From: DAMCAP01 sp032059445
Lineage (GTDB): Bacteria > Bacillota > Clostridia > Oscillospirales > Ruminococcaceae
DNA length: 64,000 bases
Reading direction: 5' to 3'
Assembly: GCA_032059445.1 (NCBI GenBank)
Contig: DAMCAP010000013.1
Coordinates: forward strand, 1 to 64,000
The position numbers and the translations under genes were made by a program. The notes under the pieces were generated by a model that did not search any database, was not told the origin of the DNA, and worked only from the letters and a program-made list of their open reading frames with translations. Numbering within the stretch: position 1 is the first letter of the stretch; each line of letters starts with the position of its first letter. This document shows, one piece after another, positions 32,024 through 41,071 of this stretch.

Positions 32024-32698
32024 CTAATCTTGATTCTTATGGATAATCAGAAATACGCTAGACGCATCCACTTCTTGCACTTGATAGGGGTACCCCGTTT
32101 CTTGGCCGATTTTATGTAAATCCTCCAGGGAGTGAGTAACCGCCTTAAAGCCATCCTTGCAGATAATCACACCGTTTTTCGTATTGTCATAGTCAACTTC
32201 CCCCAACAGTCCTTTGGAGGCTTGCTCCTCAAACCACTTTAAACGAAAATCCCAAAACTTAGCGCTATAGCTACTGAAATAGGCTGTACCACCCGGCGCC
32301 AATATCTCAAGAATTTTGTGAATTACCGCAGAATCAGCCCTCATTGCAGACAACCCGTTTTGCATACACAAAATTACGTCGAAATGATTTGGGAACTCCA
32401 TGTTATGCACATCCATCACGACCATACTGGCGTTGGCGTAGTCTTTGAGGTACTCTCTGCCCGCTTCAACATTTTCCTTCGAAATGTCTATCCCTACGAT
32501 TGACCCGCAGTGGGGTGCTAATTCTCTGACAATCCGACCATATCCGGCCCCAAGCTCCAATACGCTTTGGGTCTTTGATAGATTCCCCTTGACAAAGTCT
32601 ATCTCCGCTTTCAAATACTGACCAACTCGTGGGATCTGGGTTTCGTACGCTTGAAACAACTTTTGAGCATTCAGTTTTTCATCATAATAATTTCCCAT
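32024..32698 (-). CDS. Class I SAM-dependent methyltransferase
   Basis: 224 residues from ATG at 32696-32698 with AAAGGG upstream. The longer frame to 32821 lacks a ribosome site. Motif I is VLELGAGYGRIVRELA, motif II IVGIDISKENVEAGREYL, and motif III-IV NHFDVILCMQNGLSAM, followed by LAPGGTAYFSSYS. This is the Rossmann methyltransferase fold, small-molecule type (Methyltransf_11/25). The acceptor is unknown. It is a single gene and shares a terminator with the DUF2935 gene. Confidence 0.85.
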   Translation of the reverse strand: MGNYYDEKLNAQKLFQAYETQIPRVGQYLKAEIDFVKGNLSKTQSVLELGAGYGRIVRELAPHCGSIVGIDISKENVEAGREYLKDYANASMVVMDVHNMEFPNHFDVILCMQNGLSAMRADSAVIHKILEILAPGGTAYFSSYSAKFWDFRLKWFEEQASKGLLGEVDYDNTKNGVIICKDGFKAVTHSLEDLHKIGQETGYPYQVQEVDASSVFLIIHKNQD

Positions 32699-32967
32699 GC
32701 TTTCAACCCTTTCATACAAAATTACGTAAAATCCTATATCGCAAAACAAACCAAGTATGTTGACCCTATAAGTAAATGCATTGACGATTACAAATAGATT
32801 ATATAAAAAAGCACCTAACAACCTTTAGGTAGATCCTTCTACATAAAATGCAAACCGAGTGCTATGTGGGTGTTGCTAGTGCAACATCCGACTATTTATT
32901 CTAACATAACAATGCACTACTATGGGCATCCTATACATCATCCATGTATTTAGGAAGGAAGTAAAGT

Positions 32968-33711
32968 ATGTTACAAGGAAAAGTAGCAATTGTTACAGGA
33001 GGCACCAGAGGCATAGGCTTCGCGATTGTAAGAACCTTTTTGCAGCATGGTGCAAAAGTAGTTTTATTTGGCTCCAAAGCAGAAAGCTGCGAGAAAGCAG
33101 TATCTTCTTTAAAAACAGAAAATCCTGATTGGCCGGTTGAAGGGTTGTATCCCAACTTATTGAAAGCAGAGGAAGTCGCACAAACAATTGATTCGATACA
33201 CCACAAATACGGGAAGATAGATATCTTAGTAAATAACGCAGGTATTTCGCAGAGTACTTCTTTGTATGAGTATAAACCCGGTGAATTTGAAGAAGCAATG
33301 AGCTTAAATGTCAATGCAATCTTCTATGCTATTCAGCCAACAGCAAAGCATATGAAAAATCAAGGCGGTGGCTGTATCATCAACACCAGCTCAATGGTTA
33401 GCATATCGGGCTCCCCCGCCGGAGTGGCATACCCTACCAGTAAATTTGCAGTAAATGGCTTGACCATTTCGCTGGCTAGGGAGCTTGGCCCACACAATAT
33501 ACGAGTAAACGCTGTAGCCCCAGGCGTGACTAAGACAGACATGGTGGCAGCATTACCTGAAGCTCTCGTACAAGGATTGGTTGCCAATATTCCACTCAGG
33601 CGCATCGGTCTGCCGCAAGATGTCGCAAATGCCTTTTTATATTTGGCCAGCGATCTAGCAAGCTACGTCACGGGAGAAATTCTTTCGGTAGACGGCGCAA
33701 TGAGAAGCTAA
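32968..33711 (+). CDS. Short-chain dehydrogenase/reductase (FabG/BaiA-like)
   Basis: 247 residues, classical SDR. It shows the cofactor motif TGGTRGIGFA (residues 10-19), NNAG, catalytic Ser in INTSSMVSISG, Tyr and Lys in YPTSK, and the PGVTKTDM loop. AAGGAAGG lies nine bases before ATG. The pattern (FG after beta 2, KYGKIDILVNNAGI, GVAYPTSK, ASDLAS..SVDGA) also recalls bacterial 3-alpha-hydroxysteroid dehydrogenases such as BaiA. A 3-oxoacyl-ACP reductase is the default reading. The gene stands alone with no fatty-acid or bile-acid neighbours, so substrate remains open. Confidence 0.8.
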   Translation: MLQGKVAIVTGGTRGIGFAIVRTFLQHGAKVVLFGSKAESCEKAVSSLKTENPDWPVEGLYPNLLKAEEVAQTIDSIHHKYGKIDILVNNAGISQSTSLYEYKPGEFEEAMSLNVNAIFYAIQPTAKHMKNQGGGCIINTSSMVSISGSPAGVAYPTSKFAVNGLTISLARELGPHNIRVNAVAPGVTKTDMVAALPEALVQGLVANIPLRRIGLPQDVANAFLYLASDLASYVTGEILSVDGAMRS

Positions 33712-33739
33712 TATTGGGGTACTAATTTACTAGCACCTA

Positions 33740-33780
33740 TAAGTCATGTATTAGGGTAATACCTATACATGACTTTATTT
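33740..33780 (+). terminator. Terminator after the SDR gene
   Basis: TAAGTCATGTAT pairs with ATACATGACTTTA around a 12-base loop, followed by TTT. It closely resembles the terminator next to the tRNA-Ser remnant at 43677. Confidence 0.85.
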
Positions 33781-33911
33781 CTCTATAATCAAGCAGCACT
33801 AAGCGAAAACCCTCTACCTTGAGCAAAAAGGCTTTGTAACATTATGAGCATCTTGAAGCACACCCGATATTGCATCAAAGGGGGAATCCCCTAGCACGCA
33901 AATACTGTAAG

Positions 33912-34424
33912 CTATATTTTATTATAAACCAATTCTGCAAATTGCCCGTATTTTTTTACTTCCTTCAACTGGAATCGCTTTAGGCCTTCTTTTTGTGCAA
34001 ACAATGGTATTCCCTTCCCCAATAACACAGGGGCAATCTGTATGATCATCACATCTACCATATCATGCTCTAACAGAGGAGCTACTAGTGTGTTCCCTCC
34101 CACAATCCAAATATTCTTGTCCTTGTCGATCTGTTTGACAAACTCCACAATATCACAATTGACAGGAATAAATCCATTAACCGATAAACTCTCCGCATGT
34201 GTTAGCACATAGTTAATAGTAGTGGGATAAAAACTAGCTATATTCTCCATATTCTTAATTTCATTAAATGTCCTCTTACCCATGATGGTAATATCCATGC
34301 TTTTATAGAAGCTTTCATAATCTGTTTCTTCTACTGACCCACTTTCATAGAGCCAGTTCAAATTATGGTCTTTATCAGCAAGGTAGCCATCCATCGTTAT
34401 GCAGCCATAAAAATATACACTCAT
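33912..34424 (-). CDS. Dihydrofolate reductase-like protein (RibD C-terminal family)
   Basis: 170 residues from ATG at 34422-34424 with AAAGGG upstream. The upstream frame extension to 34511 lacks a start site. The fold signatures are SVYFYGCITMDGYLADKDHNLNWL at the N-terminus, an IMGKRTFNEI helix (the usual 'xxGRxTYE'), NIWIVGGNTLVAPLLEHDMVD and APVLLGKGIPLF. This is the RibD_C/DHFR-like group of NADPH reductases, often of unknown substrate, sometimes acting on pterins or as antifolate-tolerant enzymes. No folate or riboflavin gene adjoins. Confidence 0.85.
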   Translation of the reverse strand: MSVYFYGCITMDGYLADKDHNLNWLYESGSVEETDYESFYKSMDITIMGKRTFNEIKNMENIASFYPTTINYVLTHAESLSVNGFIPVNCDIVEFVKQIDKDKNIWIVGGNTLVAPLLEHDMVDVMIIQIAPVLLGKGIPLFAQKEGLKRFQLKEVKKYGQFAELVYNKI

Positions 34425-34632
34425 TTTAAACCCTTTCTTATAGTACATTTTTTTCGAGTGGGCAACTGGTGGTGAGCAACGCCTTCGCAACTCCACCCGC
34501 AATAACCGCAACGCTATACTATCTATAATTTACCATAAATCCATTTAATAATAAACCATATACAATATATTCTCTTTATAAAAGCAACCCGCCCCAGCAG
34601 ATTGCTAAGGGGAGATAATCATTTACATAGTA

Positions 34633-34648
34633 CAGTATAATTATACTG
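34633..34648. promoter_or_regulatory. Perfect 16-bp palindrome between divergent genes
   Basis: CAGTATAATTATACTG is fully symmetric and lies about 95 bases upstream of the membrane-protein start and 210 upstream of the DHFR-like gene. It contains TATAAT on one strand and could be an operator overlapping a -10 box. Confidence 0.5.
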
Positions 34649-34741
34649 AGAATTGCGTGACCATATAAATATAGATATAACCATTCATACTAAACAACTC
34701 AAAAAATATCATACTATTATAAGAACGTGGAGGTGTGCAGT

Positions 34742-35329
34742 ATGAGTTTTCTGTTCTTATACACTAACCTAATAAGGATAGTAATCGTGGTTATGACGAT
34801 TGTTGAGTTAATTAGGCATAATACCAAAAAAATTGCCCCCGACGTTATTGCGATAATTCTTACATTAGTCCCTTGGCTACTCAGCTTAATACACATCCAA
34901 ATTAATACAATTACAGGCTTTTTATTTCAAACTATTGTATTTATGGCTGTATATCTAGGCTCAGGCTATAGATATTATGATTCATACCGCTGGTGGGATA
35001 GAAGTGTCCATTTCCTCTCCGGGGCCCTATTCTTCGGATTTGGAGTAACCTTGGCCCAAAAAGCGCCCGATGCAGGCTTTGTCGGTACATTGGTATTTAG
35101 CTTTGCTTTATCACTGGCTTTGCATGTGCTTTGGGAGGTCTTTGAGTTCCTGATTGACAGCATTTTTCACACCGATCATCAGCATTGGCAAAAGCACAGC
35201 CCCGTCATTAATCATCAGCCTGAGAAGGCTATCCAGCCACCAGGCTTAGTAGATACCATGAATGACACCATTGCATGCATTTTTGGTACCATACTAGCCT
35301 GCGTAGGATGGTGGATTTATTTAGCTTGA
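34742..35329 (+). CDS. Integral membrane protein (YjdF/DUF2238-like)
   Basis: 195 residues with five to six hydrophobic helices. Start ATG at 34742 is eight bases after GGAGG. Conserved polar motifs in the C-terminal half, YRWWDRSVHFLSGALFFGFG, HVLWEVFEFLIDSIF and the late GLVDTMNDTIAC, are typical of DUF2238/YjdF membrane proteins. These share W-D-x-x-x-H-F, E-x-x-E and D-T-x-x-D. The function is unknown. The charged residues within helices suggest a metal or substrate site. A clear terminator follows. Confidence 0.65.
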   Translation: MSFLFLYTNLIRIVIVVMTIVELIRHNTKKIAPDVIAIILTLVPWLLSLIHIQINTITGFLFQTIVFMAVYLGSGYRYYDSYRWWDRSVHFLSGALFFGFGVTLAQKAPDAGFVGTLVFSFALSLALHVLWEVFEFLIDSIFHTDHQHWQKHSPVINHQPEKAIQPPGLVDTMNDTIACIFGTILACVGWWIYLA

Positions 35330-35460
35330 TAGACTGTTTGATTGGTAATAAGCTCAAGAGCTCTCGCCTGTGCCCACTCCAAAGCCATGATACCGAGCAA
35401 GGATCCATAGTTCATAAATATTACTATGCGTTTAGCCCGACTACCCTCAACTTCACCAAA

Positions 35461-35496
35461 AAGACCTATCTTCCCTTGATGGAAGATAGGTCTTTT
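35461..35496 (+). terminator. Terminator after membrane protein gene
   Basis: AAGACCTATCTTCC pairs with GGAAGATAGGTCTT around CTTGAT and is followed by TTCT. It lies 130 bases past the stop. Confidence 0.8.
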
Positions 35497-35613
35497 CTAC
35501 GCCAGAAATTATCTAAGAAAGATTTATGAGGCAAAAAAACATGTACAACAATTCAGATTGCAACTAACCATTATCGAATATAAAATCGTTTATAAAATAA
35601 GCTCTGCTTTACA

Positions 35614-36708
35614 TCATAATTCGCTATACGGCAAATAATCGGTATAACCTCTTTCACCGCCGCCAAAGAAATACTCTTGGAAATAATCTAAAGTTGGCAA
35701 GTTGTGTTTGTAGCGATAGGGCAGGTCTGGATTAGAAGTGAATAACCTACCAAAAGCAACCAAATCGGCAAGACCATCACTTAATATAGCTTCGGCTTTA
35801 TCTTTGTTGTAATTTCCGGCCACGATAATTGTACCAGCAAATTGCTTGCGAATTTCTTTGCGGAACTCCAGCGGCACATCTGGTGCATTGTCCCAATCTG
35901 CTTCTGCAAAATGAATATACGCTACCTTTGCTTCGTTTAGCTTTGGAATAAGCGCAAAAAGTGTATTGATCATATCAGGGCAGTCCATACCTCTTGCTGT
36001 GTTATGAGGTGACAAGCGAATACCGACTTTTTCACTTCCCATCTCAGCGATAACGGCATCCAAAACTTCTAACAGCAACCGCATACGGTTTTCCCTGCTA
36101 CCACCATATGCATCCGTTCGCTTGTTTGAAGATGTGCGTAAAAACTCATCTAACAAATATCCGTTCCCAGCGTGAATTTCCACACCATCAAAGTTTGCCT
36201 GCTTGGCGTTTTTGGCAGCGGTGCCATAATCTTTTACAATATCTTTTATTTCATCAATGGTCAGCTCGTGTGGCACTGGGCATTCTAACATTCTTCCGTC
36301 TTTGCCCTCTTCCGCCACCCACACAGAAGCGCTCGGTGCAATTGCCGAAGGCCCAACCGTTTTTTTATCTGGATGGAAGGATGGATGGGACATCCGCCCC
36401 ACATGCCAAAGCTGGCACAAGATCTTTCCGCCATTTCTATGGACTGCATCGGTTACTGCTTTCCACCCCTCTACCTGTTCTTCTGTAAAGATACCTGGAG
36501 TGTAACTGTAACCCTTACCCTGTAAAGAAATTTGTGAAGCCTCTGTTATAATTAGCCCTGCACCGGCACGCTGGGAATAATATTTTGCCATCAGCTGGTT
36601 TGGTATATCTCCCGGCTGACTGGAGCGAGATCTTGTCATTGGTGCCATGACCATTCTATTTTTAAGTAGGTTGCTTCCCAAAGCATAGCTTTCAAATAAA
36701 ATATCCAT
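35614..36708 (-). CDS. Alkene reductase (NemA-type old yellow enzyme)
   Basis: 364 residues, classical OYE with FMN-binding N-terminus (MVMAPMTRSRS), catalytic and substrate residues in ILCQLWHVGRMSH and GVEIHAGNGYLLDEFLR, then NKRTDAYGGS and the phosphate-binding VAGNYN...VAFGRLFTSNPDLP. It reduces electrophilic alkenes (N-ethylmaleimide, enones) with NAD(P)H. It follows the nitroreductase by one base (stop then ATG), so the two are one operon, divergent from an HxlR regulator. This is a typical electrophile- and quinone-stress locus. The different motif set distinguishes it from the OYE at 26914. Confidence 0.92.
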   Translation of the reverse strand: MDILFESYALGSNLLKNRMVMAPMTRSRSSQPGDIPNQLMAKYYSQRAGAGLIITEASQISLQGKGYSYTPGIFTEEQVEGWKAVTDAVHRNGGKILCQLWHVGRMSHPSFHPDKKTVGPSAIAPSASVWVAEEGKDGRMLECPVPHELTIDEIKDIVKDYGTAAKNAKQANFDGVEIHAGNGYLLDEFLRTSSNKRTDAYGGSRENRMRLLLEVLDAVIAEMGSEKVGIRLSPHNTARGMDCPDMINTLFALIPKLNEAKVAYIHFAEADWDNAPDVPLEFRKEIRKQFAGTIIVAGNYNKDKAEAILSDGLADLVAFGRLFTSNPDLPYRYKHNLPTLDYFQEYFFGGGERGYTDYLPYSEL

Positions 36709-36709
36709 A

Positions 36710-37381
36710 TTATTTAACCCATGCGATTAGGTCGCTCGCTTCACCTCTGGTTTTAGGGTGTATCGTGCTGTTTGGGGCTCTGTATCCAAACGCCGCTATC
36801 ACACTAACACCAAAATGGTTTAAGTCTATAAGCGCCTCTTCTGCAAGAATTTGCTCAAATCTGTTTCTGTCAAAACCCTCCATTGGGCAAGAATCAATTT
36901 CTAAAAGTGCCGCAGCTGTGAGCATATTACCAAGGGCGATATAAGTTTGCTTGCAAGCCCAGTCAAATAATTTACGCTCATCTGTAAGGTCAAAATCATC
37001 TGCTTGAAATGCTGCAAATTTCTCCCCTTTGCCTCGCTGGACATCTTCAGGTAATTTTTGCACATCACGCATTACATGGCGGATATACTCCGAATGAGCC
37101 TTTGTGTCAATCATTTTGCGAGCTAATATAATGACCACATGACTTGCTGTCGGAAATTGACCTTGTGCACCCCATGATATAGGGCGTAGCTTTTCAAGTA
37201 AGTCTTTGTTCTGTACCACAAGGAATTTCCAAGGCTCAAAGCCAAAAGAGCTTGGAGATAATCTTGCTGTTTCAATAATGGTTTGAAAATCCTCATCGGT
37301 AATTTTCTTTTCGGCATCGAATGCTTTGCATGCATACCTGAAATCATATGCATCTTTAATTTGTTGGTTTACTGTTTTCAT
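36710..37381 (-). CDS. NAD(P)H-dependent nitroreductase (NfsB-like)
   Basis: 223 residues, FMN nitroreductase family. N-terminal DAYDFRYACKAFDAEKKITDEDF, then TARLSPSSFGFEPWKFLVVQ (FMN binding), IALGNMLTAAALLEIDSCPMEGFD and C-terminal AFGYRAPN. This is the NfsB/YodC architecture, which reduces nitroaromatics and quinones. It is the first gene of a two-gene operon with the alkene reductase. Its start is 141 bases from the divergent HxlR gene, with a palindrome between. AGGAGATCT lies upstream of ATG. Confidence 0.92.
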   Translation of the reverse strand: MKTVNQQIKDAYDFRYACKAFDAEKKITDEDFQTIIETARLSPSSFGFEPWKFLVVQNKDLLEKLRPISWGAQGQFPTASHVVIILARKMIDTKAHSEYIRHVMRDVQKLPEDVQRGKGEKFAAFQADDFDLTDERKLFDWACKQTYIALGNMLTAAALLEIDSCPMEGFDRNRFEQILAEEALIDLNHFGVSVIAAFGYRAPNSTIHPKTRGEASDLIAWVK

Positions 37382-37477
37382 TGTAGATCTCCTTTCTTGT
37401 TTTAACCGTTTCTTTTAAATTAATAGTAGCACATAACATAAATTTATAGAAGTACGCAAAATTTTGTGATATAATGC

Positions 37478-37495
37478 TAGTATTGCACATTACTA
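37478..37495. promoter_or_regulatory. HxlR-type operator in divergent promoter
   Basis: Inverted repeat TAGTA-N8-TACTA lies between the divergent nitroreductase and HxlR genes. It is three bases downstream of a TATAAT (37470-37475) read toward HxlR. The TACT/AGTA arms are like those reported for YodB/CatR sites. It is probably autoregulatory. Confidence 0.6.
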
Positions 37496-37522
37496 TAATA
37501 AGTAGAGTATTGGAGATTTTAC

Positions 37523-37876
37523 ATGAAACACTACACTTTAACCCCCGATTGCACAGCGGGTTTTTGCCCAGTAGAGACAACTCTTAATTTAGTAAGCGGC
37601 AAATGGAAAGGGATTATTTTATATCGCCTTGTGGGAGGCAAAAAGCGGTTTAATGAGCTAAAAAAAATAATGCCCGCTATTTCTTATAGGACCCTAACCT
37701 TGCAGTTAAGGCAACTCGAAGAAGACGGCATAGTCGAGCGAGTTGCTTACCCTGAGGTTCCCCCCCGCGTAGAATACTCCCTAACTCCACTTGGCATAAC
37801 AATGATCCCTATTATCGAAGCCCTGTATGACTGGGGGATGGCATATCATAACAATGAATTGGTGATTTCTCAATAA
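37523..37876 (+). CDS. HxlR family transcriptional regulator
   Basis: 117 residues, winged helix: CPVETTLNLVSGKWKGIILYRLVGGKKRFNELKKIMPAISYRTLTLQLRQLEEDGIVERVAYPEVPPRVEYSLTPLG is the HxlR pattern throughout. The N-terminus has two cysteines (DCTAGFCPVE). The second is the conserved one that in YodB, CatR and QorR forms disulfides or adducts with quinones and diamide to release DNA. It is divergent from the nitroreductase and alkene reductase operon, so it most likely represses that operon until electrophiles appear. Confidence 0.92.
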   Translation: MKHYTLTPDCTAGFCPVETTLNLVSGKWKGIILYRLVGGKKRFNELKKIMPAISYRTLTLQLRQLEEDGIVERVAYPEVPPRVEYSLTPLGITMIPIIEALYDWGMAYHNNELVISQ

Positions 37877-38070
37877 GTAGATAAATAAGCACCTGTTCTC
37901 ATAACCCGAAACGCAGGGCGGATTTTACATTATGGGGGAGCAATGAAAAGCGCCACCCTCTTTATGCATCTCTACTTATTTCCATTGTAAACCACATAGT
38001 GCTGTTTAGCCAAAAATAAAAAAGCAGACTATCAAGTCGTAAAAAGCCTTCTTCCCTTTATAGAAACAGA

Positions 38071-38109
38071 AATCCCTCTCTAGAGATGAAACTAGAGAGG
38101 GATTGTTTT
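38071..38109. terminator. Terminator between HxlR gene and convergent gene
   Basis: AATCCCTCTCTAG pairs with CTAGAGAGGGATT around AGATGAAA, followed by GTTTTA. The sequence is related to the terminators at 41707 and 45509 (all AAATCCC..TCTAG). Confidence 0.8.
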
Positions 38110-38133
38110 ATTGGGTATTCATATACAAAATAC

Positions 38134-39180
38134 TTATTTCCTTTGCAGACATAGCAATTCCTGATCAAACCATGTGATAATGTCCTCTCGTATATCCAAA
38201 GTAGAATCATCCAAGGGTATGATAAGCCCGCGGCAACCGCCATCACAATGGCCAATTTCTCTTTTTCTTCCGCAGCCATACCCCTTTGCAATCATTTCCT
38301 GCAAGAATGCAGGGAACGTTTTGATGGTGTCGGTATATTGCTGTGTCTTTGATGCTTTGACATTTATGTGATAGCCATTATTAAGGGAAGCGTTAATACC
38401 CCATAGATCTTTGCGCTTATAACAGTACTTAATATAAATATGAAACCCTTTTATCTCCACTACACAATTAAGTCCTTTATCAAGGTAGCGCTGATGCAGC
38501 TGTAGGATAAAATCCTGTACATCCGAGGATAAAGGCTTTATCGTATCCTTCACGATAGCTATCACATCGGTTTCATCCTTTTTTAATATCCTATAATCAC
38601 AGCGCAAAAAAACATCCTGGTTGACGAGGGTGCCGTGGTCTATCTCGGCGATTGCCATGGTTTTCAGCCCCGTCAGCATAATGGGGTTGTAAGGATATGT
38701 AATCTTTATCGTTTTGACATCTGATAGGCTTTGCTTTTTGTCGTTTACATCTATACCGTCAATGCATATACCGCAATCCATCAGGAATCGTAGGCACTCT
38801 AAGTTTTTAGAAATAGGTAGCTTTGGGTTAAATATCGTATTACTGCAAGCCAGAGACTGCCCATCATCTACCAATACGCCAAAATAGCCGATACTCATCA
38901 GCATGGTATTTACATTATGTAAGAAAGGAAAGTACACCGAAATAGTAGTGCGGTTCTCATATTCATGAGCAACTTTTTTGCTTGTATCATAGACGGAGCC
39001 TACGGCGCTTAAGAGATCATAGAGCCGATATAAAAAGGCTCGAAACGCTAGGACACCTTCACGAATATTTTCTTCTGTCGATATACTTGCATATACAGGC
39101 TTGATCGCGTACGCTTCGCTTGCCTCGGGTAAAACAATACTCTTTAAATAGTTTGCTAAATCCATAAGCGTCTTTCGCAT
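38134..39180 (-). CDS. Conserved hypothetical protein with Cys-rich C-terminus
   Basis: 348 residues, not recognised. The N-terminal part is helical (REGVLAFRAFLYRLYDLLSAVG). The middle has mixed alpha/beta sections with IKITYPYNPIMLTGLKTMAIAEI. Near the C-terminus there is a cluster CGRKREIGHCDGGCRGLIIPLDD, where three cysteines and a histidine could bind zinc or an iron-sulfur cluster, followed by a short amphipathic end. No signal peptide. It stands alone, in opposite direction to HxlR, with about 70 bases to the serine hydrolase gene upstream, so the two may be co-transcribed. Confidence 0.6.
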   Translation of the reverse strand: MRKTLMDLANYLKSIVLPEASEAYAIKPVYASISTEENIREGVLAFRAFLYRLYDLLSAVGSVYDTSKKVAHEYENRTTISVYFPFLHNVNTMLMSIGYFGVLVDDGQSLACSNTIFNPKLPISKNLECLRFLMDCGICIDGIDVNDKKQSLSDVKTIKITYPYNPIMLTGLKTMAIAEIDHGTLVNQDVFLRCDYRILKKDETDVIAIVKDTIKPLSSDVQDFILQLHQRYLDKGLNCVVEIKGFHIYIKYCYKRKDLWGINASLNNGYHINVKASKTQQYTDTIKTFPAFLQEMIAKGYGCGRKREIGHCDGGCRGLIIPLDDSTLDIREDIITWFDQELLCLQRK

Positions 39181-39253
39181 GAAATTCTCCTCATGTAGTT
39201 CTCTATCCTAATACCTTTACTTTGCCAGAGATTGCAGACCTATAAGTACCACT

Positions 39254-40276
39254 TTAAAACTTGCATACCACATTCATTACGAAACGAACCGGTATGCTTG
39301 GGTCGGATACTTGAGGTATATCACCTACAAAAAATATATCTTTCTCTTTACAATAAAATGCAAAGGAGCCAGTTGACCCTGAGTGCCCGACGAGGATTGA
39401 TTTTTTAGAAAAAGGCAAGCTTGCCTCTATTTTCATGTAGCCACCAGCATAACAGATGGGATAAAACGAAAGTTGAAGTTTGTTGCTGTCAGAGATTTCA
39501 TCAAATAAGGACTTATCAAATAACTCCCCCAACCAAAAAGCTTTTAAAAAAATCATTAGCTCACGTGCAGTTGTTATAGCTCCGCCGTTTGCATAGCAAC
39601 TGCTAATGAATTTATTTCTTTTTATCTTTTCGCTTTTATAGTATAGGGTAGGAATCTCATCCGTTTCCTTCGATGCTATAAATGTTTTAGCAAGAGAGAG
39701 CTTTTCAAAAATATACTTCTTACAAGCTTCTTGATAGCTTAACCCTGTTACTGCTTCAATTATTTTGCCAAGCAAATCAAAATTTACATCAGCATAAAAG
39801 GCTTTGTTGCCAGATGAGGGTGGAAAAATAGCTTGTAGCGAATTGGTCCAAGCTATTTCATCCTGAAATGAATATGAAAAGTCGGTCGTCTTTACTTTGT
39901 TGTATATAGAATCTTTCCCCGCGAGATAAAAATCAGGAAGTCCGCTGGTATGATGCAATAAGTTATTTATGGTTAGGTCTTGTGAATAATCTGTTCCTTT
40001 ATAGGAATGGAGGTTTTTAATACAATTTATATCAAAGTACTCCGTAATCTTGTCATCGAGTTTCAGCTTACCTTCTTGATATAATCTTAATATACAGGTG
40101 GTTGTAAATAGTTTTGTAATGCTGGCAGCAACCATAGGTGTATCTAGCGTTTTATCTCCATAGCTTTTAGACCATGTAAAATCCCCATTGCTATTTTCAC
40201 AATAAAAAATAGCTTCATGTACTTTAGGTGATGTTGTCAACTTGTCAAAAGACTTCTCCAACTTTTCTATACTCAT
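39254..40276 (-). CDS. Serine hydrolase, beta-lactamase class C/PBP-like fold
   Basis: 340 residues from ATG at 40274-40276 with GGGGAGGG upstream. The earlier ATG at 40345 has no such site. Active-site motifs are SITK (S-x-x-K, in VAASITKLFT, about residue 55), YADVNFDLLGKI (Y-x-N, about 165) and HSGSTGSF (H-x-G, about 310). No signal peptide is seen, so it is cytoplasmic or released otherwise. This is the esterase/D-peptidase-like subgroup. True beta-lactamase activity is unlikely. Upstream lies a dispersed promoter-like repeat at 40397-40440. Confidence 0.85.
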   Translation of the reverse strand: MSIEKLEKSFDKLTTSPKVHEAIFYCENSNGDFTWSKSYGDKTLDTPMVAASITKLFTTTCILRLYQEGKLKLDDKITEYFDINCIKNLHSYKGTDYSQDLTINNLLHHTSGLPDFYLAGKDSIYNKVKTTDFSYSFQDEIAWTNSLQAIFPPSSGNKAFYADVNFDLLGKIIEAVTGLSYQEACKKYIFEKLSLAKTFIASKETDEIPTLYYKSEKIKRNKFISSCYANGGAITTARELMIFLKAFWLGELFDKSLFDEISDSNKLQLSFYPICYAGGYMKIEASLPFSKKSILVGHSGSTGSFAFYCKEKDIFFVGDIPQVSDPSIPVRFVMNVVCKF

Positions 40277-40396
40277 CGTACCCTCCCCATATGCATCAAA
40301 ATAAAGATAATGACCCTTAACTCTTGTTACAAAAACACGTATCATCAGAAATAGAATCTTTTGATACTAGCTATAGTTTAGCATATGTATTTGTCA

Positions 40397-40440
40397 AAAT
40401 AAACCTATTTATCGTAAATTTTTCCACAAAATAATCTCCT
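40397..40440 (-). repeat. Dispersed promoter-like repeat, copy 1
   Basis: Read on the minus strand: AGGTTTATTTTGAC...TAAACT, preceded by a GGAAAAATTTACG stretch. It is related to copies at 45469-45516 and 50543-50589. All three lie just upstream of a minus-strand gene and keep TTTATT, 17 bases, TAnACT. It probably drives the serine hydrolase gene. Confidence 0.55.
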
Positions 40441-40548
40441 TAACCTGCCCCATTCAAGCTATAGTCACGGTTATCCAAGAGTAAAGAGGTTTATGAATTT
40501 TGACATCAACCATAATTCATCCATGTAACGGTGTACTAAATGAAAATG

Positions 40549-40603
40549 TTGACAATTGCTTTTAGATACTGTAATATCAAAATAGACCAGTCGGTCTATT
40601 TTG
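40549..40603 (+). promoter_or_regulatory. Promoter and TetR operator of the membrane protein/TetR operon
   Basis: TTGACA (40549-40554), 17 bases, TAATAT (40572-40577), then at once a perfect inverted repeat CAAAATAGACC-N4-GGTCTATTTTG (40578-40603). The GACC-AGTC-GGTC core is typical for TetR family sites. It sits where it would block initiation. Confidence 0.9.
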
Positions 40604-40623
40604 AACGATTTAGAGGTGGTAGT

Positions 40624-41046
40624 ATGTGGTTTATAATCTCTCTATTAGCAGTGTTATCAGTGGGAAGTGTAACGTGGACGATTATTCAAGTGATTAAGCC
40701 AGAGTTATTTTTTGCAGCAGAAAATGAAGCCAATTTAAAAGGAATTCGCCCCAAGTGGTATTTTTATGGCGGGGTTATAGGGATTTTATCCATCGCTCTT
40801 ATGTGGTTTTATGCATTTCAGCTTCAAATAACTCCCGTCTGGATATTGGCAGTAGTTTTAACCATAGGCTCACTAAAACCAATTGGAATGGTATTCTTCT
40901 ATGACCAGTTCAGCAAAAAAGCATCGGCAGTTGTGCATAAGATGCAATCCTCAAAAATGACATATTGGCTGGGTGTGGTGCTTAGAGCTATTTTATCCAT
41001 AATATTGGTTATAACAACAATTTACTTTTATAATCTGAAGGTGTGA
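40624..41046 (+). CDS. Small integral membrane protein
   Basis: 140 residues, four predicted helices (WFIISLLAVLSVGSVTWTIIQVI; WYFYGGVIGILSIALMWFYAF; VWILAVVLTIGSLKPIGMVFFY; LGVVLRAILSIILVITTIYF). ATG at 40624 follows GAGGTGG. An upstream ATG at 40540 lies before the -35 box and is not used. The function is unknown. It may be a small efflux or membrane-stress component. It is co-transcribed with the TetR gene downstream (26 bases) and controlled by the operator upstream. Confidence 0.7.
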   Translation: MWFIISLLAVLSVGSVTWTIIQVIKPELFFAAENEANLKGIRPKWYFYGGVIGILSIALMWFYAFQLQITPVWILAVVLTIGSLKPIGMVFFYDQFSKKASAVVHKMQSSKMTYWLGVVLRAILSIILVITTIYFYNLKV

Positions 41047-41071
41047 AATCTACTAACAGAGGAGTACATAC

